This document shows, piece by piece, positions 53,423 to 64,000 of a DNA stretch of 64,000 nt (position 1 is its first letter; every line of letters starts with the position of its first letter). The notes under the pieces are model-generated. The model saw only the letters and a list, made by a program, of their open reading frames with translations, was not told the origin of the DNA and searched no databases. Origin of the DNA: Pterobdella sp. o SKG-2022 (lineage: Eukaryota > Annelida > Clitellata > Hirudinida > Piscicolidae); the NCBI GenBank assembly GCA_964035795.1, contig OZ038327.1, positions 2,721,553 to 2,785,552 of the forward strand, read 5' to 3'. The position numbers and the translations under genes are program-made.

Positions 53423-54477
53423 CTGTTGTTATTTTTTTTAATTATTATTACTATTATTATTATTATTATTATTACCATTATTATTATTATTGGCATTATT
53501 GTTTTTATTATTGACATTGTTTTAGATGTTGAAAATTGATATTATTTTCTAATTCACTTCATATCGATAATGCTAAATTTGGGGCCCACTATTTTCTCTG
53601 ATTCTTATTCATTTATTTTTGATATTTTTACCGCTATTGTTTTGATTTTTTTTGAGTTTTTTTATTTATTTTTTTATTATACATTTTTTTTTTAATTTTT
53701 TATTGATTTTTTATTGGTCTTCAAGGTTTCTCAACTTTTCACGCTGAAAATCGTTTTGTTTCATTTGATTCTTTTTATTTTTTTTATTATTATCTCATCT
53801 TATTGTTATTGTTGTTTTTTTTATTATTATTTTTTTTTTAATTTATATTTTTGTTTTTGCCATTATTTTTTAAATTTTTATTTGAATTTTACCACTTTAA
53901 TTCAAATTCACCAATCTTTTTCTCAGTTTCGTTTCATTTCAGTTTTACTTTCATCTCTAAAGAATAATAACAACAATAAATGACAACAACAATAAAAAAA
54001 ATAATTATTATTTTTATTGTTAATAATAATATTAATTTTTTTTTCTCTGTATTTTCAAGTGGTATTTACAGATATAACCTTCAAGTTATTTTTCTTTGTA
54101 GTTTTTTTCCGTTTAAATTCGGTATCTCAGGCATTCTAACATTACCTTTTACAATGGTTTTTGTTTTGGACTCAATTTTTCCATTCAATTTCCTCTTCAC
54201 TTTTTTTTCTAAAATTTTTGTTCACAATTTTCATATATATATTTTGATTTTGTTCAAACATTATAACAAAAAATTCATTCAAATTTTGCTTTTTTTTTGA
54301 CAATATCATAAAGCGTCAACTCAACACCGAAATATCTCAATGGCACATTGCTACTACCCCTACTGTAAAATACAAAACTGCAGCAAAAACAAAAAAACAG
54401 AAACAATCTTACTTAATCACCCTCCAAACACCACACCATACCTCAATACCATCACATCACACTCACTGTCAACCACC

Positions 54478-54627
54478 GTTACACTATCATTATTTCCCAA
54501 TACCACCACTACAACACCTCACCACCATCACACCAGACCTCACCACCATCACACCACACCTCAACACCACCACACCTCACCATCACCACACCTCACCATC
54601 ACCACCACACCTCACCACCATCACAGG
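54478..54627. repeat. cacctcaccaccatcacac minisatellite
   Basis: Repeated caccaccatcacacc and acctcacc units, free of G, ending in ccatcacaggtgc. The end looks like a splice acceptor or a reversed donor, but no exon could be confirmed next to it. Confidence 0.85.
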
Positions 54628-54959
54628 TGCTTTTACCGTGTTCAAATTCATATGCAGCTATGTTCAACAATGCATTTCATGTCACTACATCTCATCACAA
54701 CTCATCAATCCAATTAGATTATACTGTGTACATGTCCCAGTGACTGGGGTTGAGAGCAGTCTGACTACTTAAGACTTTGTATTCTTATTGTTATTATTGT
54801 TGTTGTTATTATTATTTTTGTTTTATTTCTACTTTTGTTATTATTTTTATTATTATCACTAGTTCATATCACTAATACTCATAAAAAGATAAAAAATACT
54901 ATACCATGTTATTATTATTATTATTATTCAAATTCACCATTCCTTTTATTCATTAGGGC

Positions 54960-55136
54960 TTACAAAGAGTAATATTGCAAATCAAGAAAAAACAAAACGC
55001 CTGAATATATTATATGATAAATTTTTAATTTATGTGAAGATGCAGTATATAAATGTAAATAAATAAATTCAAAGTTCGCCAGTGTACGGCTTCCCTGCAG
55101 TCCCATTGGTCCCTGACCTGCGTCAACTCTTTGTAA
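54960..55136. mobile_element. Possible MITE with 11-bp inverted ends
   Basis: The left end ttacaaagagt is matched by its reverse complement actctttgtaa at 55126-55136. The interior includes a GC-richer block (55070-55125) unlike its surroundings. No clear target-site duplication was seen. Confidence 0.35.
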
Positions 55137-55259
55137 ACTGTAGTAAATAAAACACCAATCTATATATCCTATCATTATCTACATGGAGTTATCACTATAT
55201 CTAATTATACGCCCAATTCATTGGTCCACTCATTCAACCATTACTTTCTCTATCCATAC

Positions 55260-55301
55260 TCAAAGCGCCTCAGCTGCTTTTCTTGGCGCTTTACAAAAGT
55301 T
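55260..55301 (-). mobile_element. Short TE tail (gcgccaa...tgaggcgctttg)
   Basis: The reverse strand reads tgtaaagcgccaagaaaagc then agctgaggcgctttgag, matching the block at 14521-14556. It is probably the end of a dispersed non-autonomous element. Confidence 0.45.
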
Positions 55302-55336
55302 GATTATTGTTATTTATTCTTGGATCTAATGCTCTT

Positions 55337-55576
55337 CTATTGAGCCGTTGCGTTTTCTATTGATGGAAATATTCTGTTATCTAGCATTTCATCATCCATA
55401 AAACTGTTATAATATATATTTTTTGCTCCATGTTGTTTCCCATCATAATCTCCAGTCGTTACTTCAGTTCCCGTATTTTCACCATTTTTTGCTTCAGTAC
55501 AAAGGCTGTTATATTTTGATGAACGATAGATGGCGCTTATATTTTGATAAATTGATCTTTTTGGCTTAAACAGCAT
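55337..55576 (-). CDS. Unassigned non-repetitive open frame
   Basis: The frame encodes a peptide of mixed composition, for example SKYNSLCTEAKNGENTG and SFMDDEMLDNRIFPSIENAT, ending in a stop. It is not simple sequence and could be a terminal exon, but I see no convincing splice sites and no family match. Confidence 0.2.
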   Translation of the reverse strand: MLFKPKRSIYQNISAIYRSSKYNSLCTEAKNGENTGTEVTTGDYDGKQHGAKNIYYNSFMDDEMLDNRIFPSIENATAQ

Positions 55577-57260
55577 TTAGAGTTGAACATTAAATCTTTA
55601 TGTCACTTTTATTATTATTATTATTATTATTATTTAATTTTTATTGCTACTATTTCTTTTATTGTTTCTGTTTTAAATATTTTTATTGTTATTATTAATA
55701 ATTTCATTATTATTAATATTATTATTATTATTATTATTCCTACCATCTTCATTTTTATTCTCATCACCACCCGCAAATACTTTAACGTATTATAATTAAA
55801 TGCATTTAATTATAATGACTGGTTAGTACTTAATAACAATTAACAATATATATAAAATTTTGATTTAATTAGATCTCATGACTACGCATGTCTCAGTGAC
55901 TGGGCTTGACAATATTAACCTTGAATCTTCACAGAGACTTAACTTATTCGCTTTTCACTTTTTTAATGGATAGTTTTGATAATGATTATGATGACGATAA
56001 TAATAATAATAATTTAATAATAATAAATAATAATAATAAAAAGAAGAAAGAGTTTGTAAATAAAAAACTTTATTTTGTCATGAAGACTGGAAACTGTTAA
56101 ACATTAATGAAATCAAAATAATAACAATAATAATAAAAATCATCAACAATAATAATAATAAAAAACTTCATAATCATAATAATAAGATTCTTATTATTGT
56201 TTTTCTTTACCCCTTTCTGATATTTAAAATTTTTCCAGCTTTAAACTTCATTCTGTATTATTTGTTATTATTATTGTTATTATTGTTATTGTTATTATTG
56301 TTATTGTTATTATTGTATTATTTTTCATGTTAGATAGTTTTTTTCTGTTACCGAATCGAAATTTCCATTCTTATTGTTATTATTATTCATGTTATAATTA
56401 TTCTTATTTTTATTATTATTCATTTTTATGATTTTATTTTTCACTTCTATAATTTTCATAATAGGTTTAGTAACACTTCTATGCTGCGTTATATCGATAT
56501 TATAATTAATGACATTACTATTGTTATTTTTTTTATTATTATTTTTATTCAAGTTATTAATATTTTTTCATTTATATTTATGATATTATTATTATTAGTA
56601 GAAGTCTTTTTATTATTTTTGTTATTATTATGATAGCGTTGTATTGACTCAAGCATTCGAATGGACCATTTTTCTTACGGCATTAAACTCAGAAAAAAAT
56701 GGCAGAAATTTATTCCAACATGGAAAAGCGCTCAACTAGCGTAGCGGAGTTGTTTTGTTTCGAAAAAATTGAAACTTGAAATATTAGTTATATATCTCAC
56801 AATAATATTTTTAAATAAATGAAAAATGTTATGACTTCATAAAAGCGTTTATAAGACAGGTCTAAGCATGGCTTGCGAATCGACTTGCATGCATCCTACT
56901 CCAGATTTAAATATCTTTGTAGATCGTTACAAGATCGTTAAAATATATATATCAATCAGTCAATAATGAATGAACTGAACACATGAGCGCACAAAAACCC
57001 GCCTTGTGCCCACAAAAGCTTCGTTGCTAAATACTGAATTGTGTTTTTTGTGGTACCTTTTAAAACACATGGGATAAATTAGATGACAATCATCCGAAAT
57101 GAGGAAAACTGAGGCTAAAGTTGTCGAAATAAAGGTAAGATATTTTACTTCTTTTTATTAACTTAATTTTAAAATAATTTTTTGGATTATTTTAATATGA
57201 AATTTATTTCTGAAAAAAACATTGCAATTATAACACTAAGAACTTTTATTTAACATAATA

Positions 57261-57587
57261 ATGATAACTGTTTTTCCCACTCTAATCAAGTCCAAGAATA
57301 TTCACCTCCTTTTTGGTAGATTTCCTTTCCACTCCCGAATTCACCCTACTAGATGTCTGAATTGCCAGATTTATGGCCATAATATAGCTAAATGCCACAA
57401 CCCTAGAGTATGTGAGCACTGTGGCAAAGACCATCCGTCTGACAACTGCTCTAGATCTTCTCCTCCCTTCTGTGTTTCTTGTTTTAAATCAAGTCGTTCT
57501 TGCCATTACCATGTCACCACATCCTCTTCTTGTCCGGTGTACAAGCAACAAGTGCGACTTAAGATGGGGCGTACGGCCTGGCAATGA
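57261..57587 (+). CDS. Retrotransposon ORF1, C-terminal part with zinc knuckles
   Basis: The peptide has two knuckles, CLNCQIYGHNIAKC (C-x2-C-x4-H-x4-C) and CEHCGKDHPSDNC, and a third cysteine/histidine cluster (CVSCFKSSRSCHYH). Such knuckles bind nucleic acid in the ORF1 protein that packages the element RNA. The N-terminal part of ORF1 is missing. It ends in TGA 15 bases before ORF2. Confidence 0.8.
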   Translation: MITVFPTLIKSKNIHLLFGRFPFHSRIHPTRCLNCQIYGHNIAKCHNPRVCEHCGKDHPSDNCSRSSPPFCVSCFKSSRSCHYHVTTSSSCPVYKQQVRLKMGRTAWQ

Positions 57588-57602
57588 AGGCCTGCCTTAC
57601 TC

Positions 57603-60479
57603 ATGCACCCTCAAAATCCATCTCCTTTTGTGAAGTTTGGCCTTCTCAATCCCCGTTCCACTCGCAACAAATCCACTCTTATCCTGGACGCGATCTCCAC
57701 TCACTGTTTCGATATCCTTGCATTGACTGAAACGTGGATCCCGGAAGATGCTGACAATGTCACAAAATACGACATTGTTCCCCCAGGTTACCATGTTCTA
57801 CATTCTCATCGTTCTAGTGGAAAGCGTGGTGGTGGTATTTCTTTGATTTCCTCCAACTCCGTTAAATTGACACTTGTAAAATCTGAAATACACTCTTCCT
57901 TTGAAGCATTAACTGCCCAAGCCTCTTTCCTAACACGTTCCTTAACCATTTCTGTTATTTACCGCCCTCCTAACTCAAGTAATTTTATTCGTGAACTCAC
58001 AGCTCATCTTTATTTTCTTTCTTCGACATTCAATCATTTCATAATGGCTGGAGATTTTAATACCCCTAATTGTCATCATCTTGATAATCCCCTTAATATT
58101 CTTTTGCGAGAGCACGGTTTGACGCAGCATATTAACTTTCCAACTCACAGGCTTGGCAATACTCTCGATCTTGTTATCACACCGGCTTCTCTCTCTCATC
58201 TTATTTCTGACTCTGTCAGCGAAATTTTTGAATCTGATCATTTCCTTATTTCGTGCCGTCTTAACCTCGTACGGCCCCACCTTTCACCTCATCGTGTCAC
58301 TTCTCGGTCTTTCAGGAATCTCAACTTGGCCGGCTTTGGAAAGGATGTCAATTTTATAAGCGATTTACTTATTAATTCTCCAATCTCTAAGGTTGATGAC
58401 TTTGTTAGTTCCATGGACAAATTGTTTCTTTCGCTGATGAATACTCATGCTCCTTTACGCAGTCATACTTTTCGCCCCAGCTTGCATTCACACTTTCATC
58501 TGTCTAAAAATGCTCTCTATGCCAAACGCCGAAGAAGGAAAATCGAGAGACAGATATCCAGTCTCCGAAAGCTTTGTGTGCAAGTCCCCGATGATCTTTT
58601 ACAGGAATTCCGTATTTCACGTAAACTCGCCCGCGCCGCCATTAACAAGTCACGTGCTGATTATCTTAATCTATCGCTATCTTCAGCGACACCTAACTCC
58701 AAAGCCTTTTGGAAAACGGCGAACTCCATACTTCACAGGTCTCCTCCACTTCCTCCACGGACTTCTGCGGAATATGATCTTTTTGTTGAAAACTTTAGCG
58801 CTTTTTTCAAGACTAAGATTGAGTTGATTCATAGCTCGTTACCGATCACTAATCTTCCCCGTCAGCCCTCCTTAACTGACAGTGATCAATCAAATCTCTC
58901 ATTTTTCTCACCTCCTAGTGTTGACGAAATCATCAAATTGATCAATTCTCTCCCAAATAAATCCTCACCTTTAGATATAATCCCTGTTTTCCTGCTGAAG
59001 CAGTTTTCCGGCATTTTCGCCTCCATTATATGCAAACTTTCGGCTCTTTCCTTTTCACAGGGTATTTTTCCAACTTCATTCAAAACGGCGCAGATAACCC
59101 CTTTACTGAAAAAATATAATCTAGACCCCATGCAACCATCCAATTATCGTCCAATTTCAAACTTCAGCACCATCTCAAAGATCTTAGAAAGGGTTGTTCT
59201 CAAGAGATTATCCTCTCATGTTTCTGTACTGCGTAACTTCAACCTTTTCCAGTCGGCGTATCGCTCACATCACTCAACGGAAACTGCGCTTTTGTACATC
59301 ACTGACAGCCTCCGCAATATCTGTGCTACCGGGTCTGCGGCCGTCTTAGTGTCTTTAGATATTTCAGCAGCTTTTGACACCATTAATCATCCAAATATGC
59401 TGCATATCCTTGAAGTCTACTTTCACATTTCTGGCATTGCTTTATCCTGGTTTCAGTCCTATCTTTCCGAACGCAAGCAATTTGTTAAGATAAGCTGCTC
59501 TTCTTCTACCCCTGTCTCCCTTCGTTTTGGTGTTCCTCAAGGTTCTGTTCTTGGGCCCATACTCTTTTCTCTTTATACTTCTCCTATTAGCGAGATCATA
59601 CAGAAGCACGACGTTCTATATCATCAGTTTGCTGATGATATTACCCTCTTTACAGGCGCCTCCTACCTTGATCCTCATCCCAGCCTCACTAAGATATCTG
59701 AATGCATCACTGAGCTCAATCTTTGGTTTTCTAACAATCACCTCATGTTGAATCCTAACAAAAGCGAAGTGACGTTTGTCGGCAGTCCCATACTCCTTTC
59801 CAAATCCAATCTTCCCACTGAAGTAATCTTTGACGGCACTACTCTTTCCGTAACGTCCAAACTGAAGATACTAGGTGTAACTCTTGATTCTAGACTCAAC
59901 TTTACACACTTTGTCTTTCAGATCATACAATCATCCAACTTTCATCTCCATGCGATCAGACAGGCACGCAAGTTCCTACCCTCTGACACTGCCGTTGCTC
60001 TGATCATCTCTTTAGTTCTTTCAAGGATTGATTACTGTAACTCTCTTCTTTGTCGACTCCCGAACTGTCTTATTTCTAAGTTGCAATCTCTCCAAAATCG
60101 CGCTGCTAAAACCGCTCTTCAAGCCGACTACTATTCTTCATCTCACACCTGTCTTGATCGCCTCCATTGGCTGCCGGTCGTACTAAGAGCCCAGTTCAAG
60201 TTGCTATGGCTCACGGCTAACATCTTATATTTTAATCAGCCGACTTATTTATATGACCGTCTTTCCATTAGACAGACTCCTGAGTCTCTCAGGTCTTCCA
60301 ACTCTGGTTTATGCCTACATCAGCCTGTCTCTTCTAAACCTTTCTTACATCGCTCCTTCTCGCATATTGCCTCTCACTTATGGAACTCTCTTCCACTTAA
60401 TGTCCGTCTTTCACCTTCTCTTAAAATTTTTCGCAAGCGTTTAAAAACGCATCTTTATAGCCAAATTTCTTTCTCATAG
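57603..60479 (+). CDS. Retrotransposon ORF2: AP-type endonuclease and reverse transcriptase
   Basis: A 958-codon frame without stops, the full length for this class. The endonuclease comes first (LTETW near residue 40, VIYRPP near 120, AGDFN near 150, GNTLDLVI, ESDHF near 215). The reverse transcriptase follows with NYRPISNFSTISKILERVV, LVSLDISAAFDTINH, SWFQSYLSERKQFV, GVPQGSVLGPILFSLY and the catalytic FADDITLF. The C-terminal part has QNRAAK and CLDRLHWLPV, typical of the CR1/L2/Crack group. The product nicks target DNA and copies the element RNA there (target-primed reverse transcription). All catalytic motifs look intact. The clade assignment within the group is tentative. Confidence 0.93.
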   Translation: MHPQNPSPFVKFGLLNPRSTRNKSTLILDAISTHCFDILALTETWIPEDADNVTKYDIVPPGYHVLHSHRSSGKRGGGISLISSNSVKLTLVKSEIHSSFEALTAQASFLTRSLTISVIYRPPNSSNFIRELTAHLYFLSSTFNHFIMAGDFNTPNCHHLDNPLNILLREHGLTQHINFPTHRLGNTLDLVITPASLSHLISDSVSEIFESDHFLISCRLNLVRPHLSPHRVTSRSFRNLNLAGFGKDVNFISDLLINSPISKVDDFVSSMDKLFLSLMNTHAPLRSHTFRPSLHSHFHLSKNALYAKRRRRKIERQISSLRKLCVQVPDDLLQEFRISRKLARAAINKSRADYLNLSLSSATPNSKAFWKTANSILHRSPPLPPRTSAEYDLFVENFSAFFKTKIELIHSSLPITNLPRQPSLTDSDQSNLSFFSPPSVDEIIKLINSLPNKSSPLDIIPVFLLKQFSGIFASIICKLSALSFSQGIFPTSFKTAQITPLLKKYNLDPMQPSNYRPISNFSTISKILERVVLKRLSSHVSVLRNFNLFQSAYRSHHSTETALLYITDSLRNICATGSAAVLVSLDISAAFDTINHPNMLHILEVYFHISGIALSWFQSYLSERKQFVKISCSSSTPVSLRFGVPQGSVLGPILFSLYTSPISEIIQKHDVLYHQFADDITLFTGASYLDPHPSLTKISECITELNLWFSNNHLMLNPNKSEVTFVGSPILLSKSNLPTEVIFDGTTLSVTSKLKILGVTLDSRLNFTHFVFQIIQSSNFHLHAIRQARKFLPSDTAVALIISLVLSRIDYCNSLLCRLPNCLISKLQSLQNRAAKTALQADYYSSSHTCLDRLHWLPVVLRAQFKLLWLTANILYFNQPTYLYDRLSIRQTPESLRSSNSGLCLHQPVSSKPFLHRSFSHIASHLWNSLPLNVRLSPSLKIFRKRLKTHLYSQISFS

Positions 60480-60577
60480 CCCTTCTGATTAGAACAGCGC
60501 CTCTGCAGCAAACCTAGTTTGCAAACTGCGCGCCCTACAAATAAAAATAATAAAAATAAATAATAATAACTTCACAG

Positions 60578-60742
60578 ACCTTCAGACCCTTGTACTACAT
60601 AGAATTTTCTCTCCTGCACCATTCCTTATTATTCTTATTATTCTTGTTATTTTTGTTCTCATTTGATTCACTTGGAGTTGATCCTATTGCTTCTAATCCT
60701 TCTTGGATAACTATCGCCATAGTCATTACCACGTGGCTTTCT
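60578..60742 (+). CDS. Membrane-protein gene: exon directly behind the retrotransposon tail
   Basis: After acceptor ttcacag, 55 codons run from TFRPLYYIEF to ITTWLS and end at a gtgagt donor, phase 0 at both ends. The acceptor is only a few bases past the retrotransposon's A-rich tail, so the first part could also be element-flanking sequence; the Trp- and Ile-rich end is more convincing. Confidence 0.4.
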
Positions 60743-61906
60743 GTGAGTTTTTTTATAGTTTATTATTTTTTATCATTTTTAATACTTATCGGATTATTAT
60801 TATTTTTACTGTTTTTGTCTTATATCCGTATTCTCTTGCTATAAGTTTGCTACTCTCTTTGAATTTTTTAACATTTCTATTATTAATTATTATTTTTTTT
60901 TATTATTATTATTTTCGATAATACTATCAATTTGCAGTCTTTATTGGCTTACATGTCCTTCAATGCGATCAACCTGCCATATTACCCAACCCACGATGCT
61001 GCAAGATGTGATCACAACACGACAACAAAAAGTTATTGTATTTCTGCTCCAACTAATACAACAACTACTAATACTACCGCTACTACTACTAGTGTAACAG
61101 TAGGCAACGTTACTGCTACTTCGAATACTACTAATGAAAAGTTTTTAAAGAAAATAACACTAAAAGGACTATCATTACCAGCACCCCCATCCAAAACAAC
61201 AACCCCTATTATACCCTCTTATCTAACCTCACTGGCATCAAAACCTGCATACGCCTTTTCATCGATCTTCTCATTCTCACAACCTTCAAACACCCTCTCA
61301 TCAACATTCCAACGACATACACTATCGCCTCTAACAACAAAAACACTACCAATATACACTGCAACCCCAGCAACACCACTAATACACAAAACAACATCAA
61401 CAACACCACCACCACATAAGAAAACATCAACATCAACAACACCACCACACAAAACAACATCAATATCAACAACACCACTACTACACAAGACAACATCAAC
61501 ACCACTACTACACAAGACAACATCAACAATACCACTACTACACAAGACAGCATCAACACCAACAACATCAACAACACCACTGCTACACAGGACAACATCA
61601 ACAACACCACTGCTACACAGGACAACATCAACAACATCGACAACGCCATTACTACCATTACAGCCACCTTTTCAAAAAACATTATCTTCTACAACAAAAC
61701 CTTCTTTCACTTCAGCATCCTCACCATCACTAAAACAAACACTCTCAACACCAACACCACTACCACCATCCCTAACCACAATCCTCCTTCCCTCTTTTTC
61801 ATCTCGTTTTGGCCCGTATATAGGACAAATAGTTTGTGTGCTTGTATGTGTCGATGTGGTTCTGTCTGTGTCTTTGGGTGTTCTCTGTCTCTCTGAGTTG
61901 ATCATG
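60578..61906 (+). CDS. Membrane protein with Thr-rich loop (two exons of an unidentified gene)
   Basis: Exon 60578-60742 and exon 60938-61906 join in phase 0. Together they read a hydrophobic run (SLLHHSLLFLLFLLFLF), SLGVDPIASNPSWITIAIVI, then TTWLSSLLAYMSFNAINLPY. A long Ser/Thr/Pro-rich stretch with several N-glycosylation sequons (NTT, NTTA, NVTA) follows, and a last hydrophobic segment, GQIVCVLVCVDVVLSVSLGV. The picture is a multi-pass membrane protein with a mucin-like extracellular loop. I do not recognise the family. Donors gtgagt at 60743 and 61907 are strong. The next exon was not found in phase. Confidence 0.5.
60938..61906 (+). CDS. Membrane-protein gene: exon with Thr-rich minisatellite
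   Basis: After acceptor tttgcag, 323 codons begin SLLAYMSFNAINLPYYPTHD and include ARCDHN. A minisatellite within the exon codes repeated LLHKTTST-type units. The exon ends SELIM at a gtgagt donor. Phase 0 at both ends and the conserved-looking start support it as a real exon. Confidence 0.5.
61370..61650. repeat. Coding minisatellite, about 30-bp units
   Basis: Units such as caccactactacacaagaca then acatcaaca repeat with length variants, all multiples of three. They encode Thr/Ser/Leu/His/Lys repeats in the putative membrane protein. Confidence 0.88.
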
Positions 61907-62688
61907 GTGAGTTAATAACAAAAACAAGGAAATTATTATTGTTATTTATTATTATTATCATTATTGTTTTAGTTTAGTTTTTTTTTGGGAACATTAGTTC
62001 TAGATACGTCTATTTGAAGCTACATTCAATAATTTTATCTGGTATTGTATTGTATTGGCATTCGATATTGTTGAAGCAAGTTTACTTTTATTTTTTGGTT
62101 CAACTTCAAACAAGCAAAAAACCAGATTACCACAAAAAAAAGCATCTATCTAGGAAAGTATATATAAAAGCAAAAAACTAATATATTTACTTTTTAATCT
62201 CAACATTTGCTTCTGAATAGGCAAAACACGCAAAAAAATAATAAAAATAACAAAAAAAAAAATTATATTAATTTTTCATGAGAACATAACTTGTGAACTG
62301 CTTCACATCACTAACAGAACAACAAAATGGAAACATTGCTAACAATATTTTCTTTCATTTAGATGCAATTAAAAATGTTAGTGGAGAATCTACAGTTTAT
62401 TTCCTTCATTCAGTTTTGTGCCTTTTGATTGAATTGCATTACGTTTTTGTTTTTTCTTATTTTTTTATTCAAAAATTTTTTTTTTGATTTTTAAAAATCC
62501 AGTTTGAGTTATCATTAATAAATATTATATGATATATATGCTATTATTAACCATTATAGTTATAGATACACAGCAATAAAAGTTAAAAATCCATACAAAC
62601 AACCATACAGATCATTTTAGGAAAATTCCACAGTTTTTCTGTAAACTCTCTCAGATTCTACGGCCATATTTTTAATCTTTTTGTTCTG
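61907..62688. other. Intron-like or intergenic stretch, nothing assigned
   Basis: A/T-rich sequence without a recognisable exon. Several AG acceptors exist (62230, 62313, 62360, 62635) but none opens a convincing frame in the required phase. Confidence 0.5.
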
Positions 62689-63520
<832 letters not shown>

Positions 63521-63964
63521 GTTTGGAAACTTTAATTTCTATTATTATTTTTATACTTGTAAAAAAAATATTTATACTTATAATCAACTTTTTATTATTA
63601 TTATTAGTTTCACTATTAATATTTTTATTAATTATTAAATTCTTTTTTTTCATTTTCGTTTTTTTTAATTTCCCCTTTATTAAATGGTCATTTGTTGAGA
63701 GCCCTCCATGTTAACTCGTCAAAGATGGTGGATTTTGAGCTTATTTTTTCACTATTTTATATTTTTAAATTAATTTTTAGATTTAAAAATTTTTCCCATT
63801 ATCATAGTTTTCATTAAGTATATTAATTTGTATAATTCATTGTACTTCGTTAGTTTCTATTGCTAACGTTCATTGGCTTATTAGAATTACTGATGCTGTA
63901 AGCATATAAAAGGGAATGTGGAAAGATATATTCATGAAGTTTGGTAGATGATGAATAGAGAGAT

Positions 63965-64000
63965 AGGTAGGTTGGTAGGTAGGTAGGTAGGTAGGTAGGT
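63965..64000. repeat. (GTAG)n microsatellite at window edge
   Basis: Tandem ggta units running out of the window. Confidence 0.9.

Larger units (their letters stand above)
53423..57229. other. Intergenic A/T-rich stretch
   Basis: Downstream of the crystallin gene. Contains a C/A-rich repeat at 54478, a possible MITE at 54960, a TE tail at 55260 and an unassigned open frame at 55337. Otherwise (ATT)n-type simple sequence. Confidence 0.6.
57230..60570 (+). mobile_element. Non-LTR retrotransposon (CR1/L2-like), 5'-truncated, ORF2 intact
   Basis: The element has the end of ORF1 with zinc knuckles, a 15-base gap, then a complete ORF2, a short 3' UTR with gcgcc and a final A-rich (ATAAA/AATAAT) tail, the usual end of CR1/L2-group elements. 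Its base composition is clearly less AT-rich than its surroundings, consistent with recent insertion. The 5' start is approximate. Confidence 0.88.

Overview
The window is animal (metazoan) nuclear DNA. It is very AT-rich, full of microsatellites, and carries spliced genes with GT-AG introns, tRNA-derived SINE copies and non-LTR retrotransposons. A thrombospondin and a small heat shock-like protein with two alpha-crystallin domains point to an invertebrate. Dual crystallin domains are best known from flatworms, but I cannot fix the phylum from sequence alone. A 200-N assembly gap lies at 41570-41769.

Left 38.6 kb, minus strand: one large thrombospondin gene, read right to left. I traced 19 coding exons: two of the N-terminal laminin-G-like (TSPN) domain, one long exon with an Asn/His-rich linker and the coiled coil, and 16 exons that splice in frame without a break through 16 EGF-like modules into thrombospondin type-3 calcium repeats. 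The signal-peptide end (right) and the remaining type-3 repeats plus C-terminal lectin-like domain (beyond position 1) are not visible. Known thrombospondins usually have 3 or 4 EGF modules, so this is a strongly expanded form.

43.7-45.5 kb, minus strand: five short exons of a WD-repeat-like protein that I cannot name. 47.9-53.4 kb, plus strand: a five-exon gene for a 626-residue protein with a long, low-complexity N-terminal part and two alpha-crystallin domains; all exon phases agree. 57.2-60.6 kb, plus strand: a 5'-truncated non-LTR retrotransposon with an open 958-codon endonuclease/reverse transcriptase frame. 60.6-61.9 kb, plus strand: two exons of a membrane protein with a Thr-rich loop, identity unknown. 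A frameshifted remnant of a second retrotransposon type lies at 9.2-10.2 kb in a thrombospondin intron.

The most interesting pattern is not a gene. Across three genes, introns tend to begin with a G/T-rich, C-poor stretch and end with an A/C-rich, G-poor stretch, including long (TG)n and (CA)n tracts within about 15 bases of splice sites. The two ends of such an intron could pair and bridge the splice sites. All coordinates and phases were worked out by eye.
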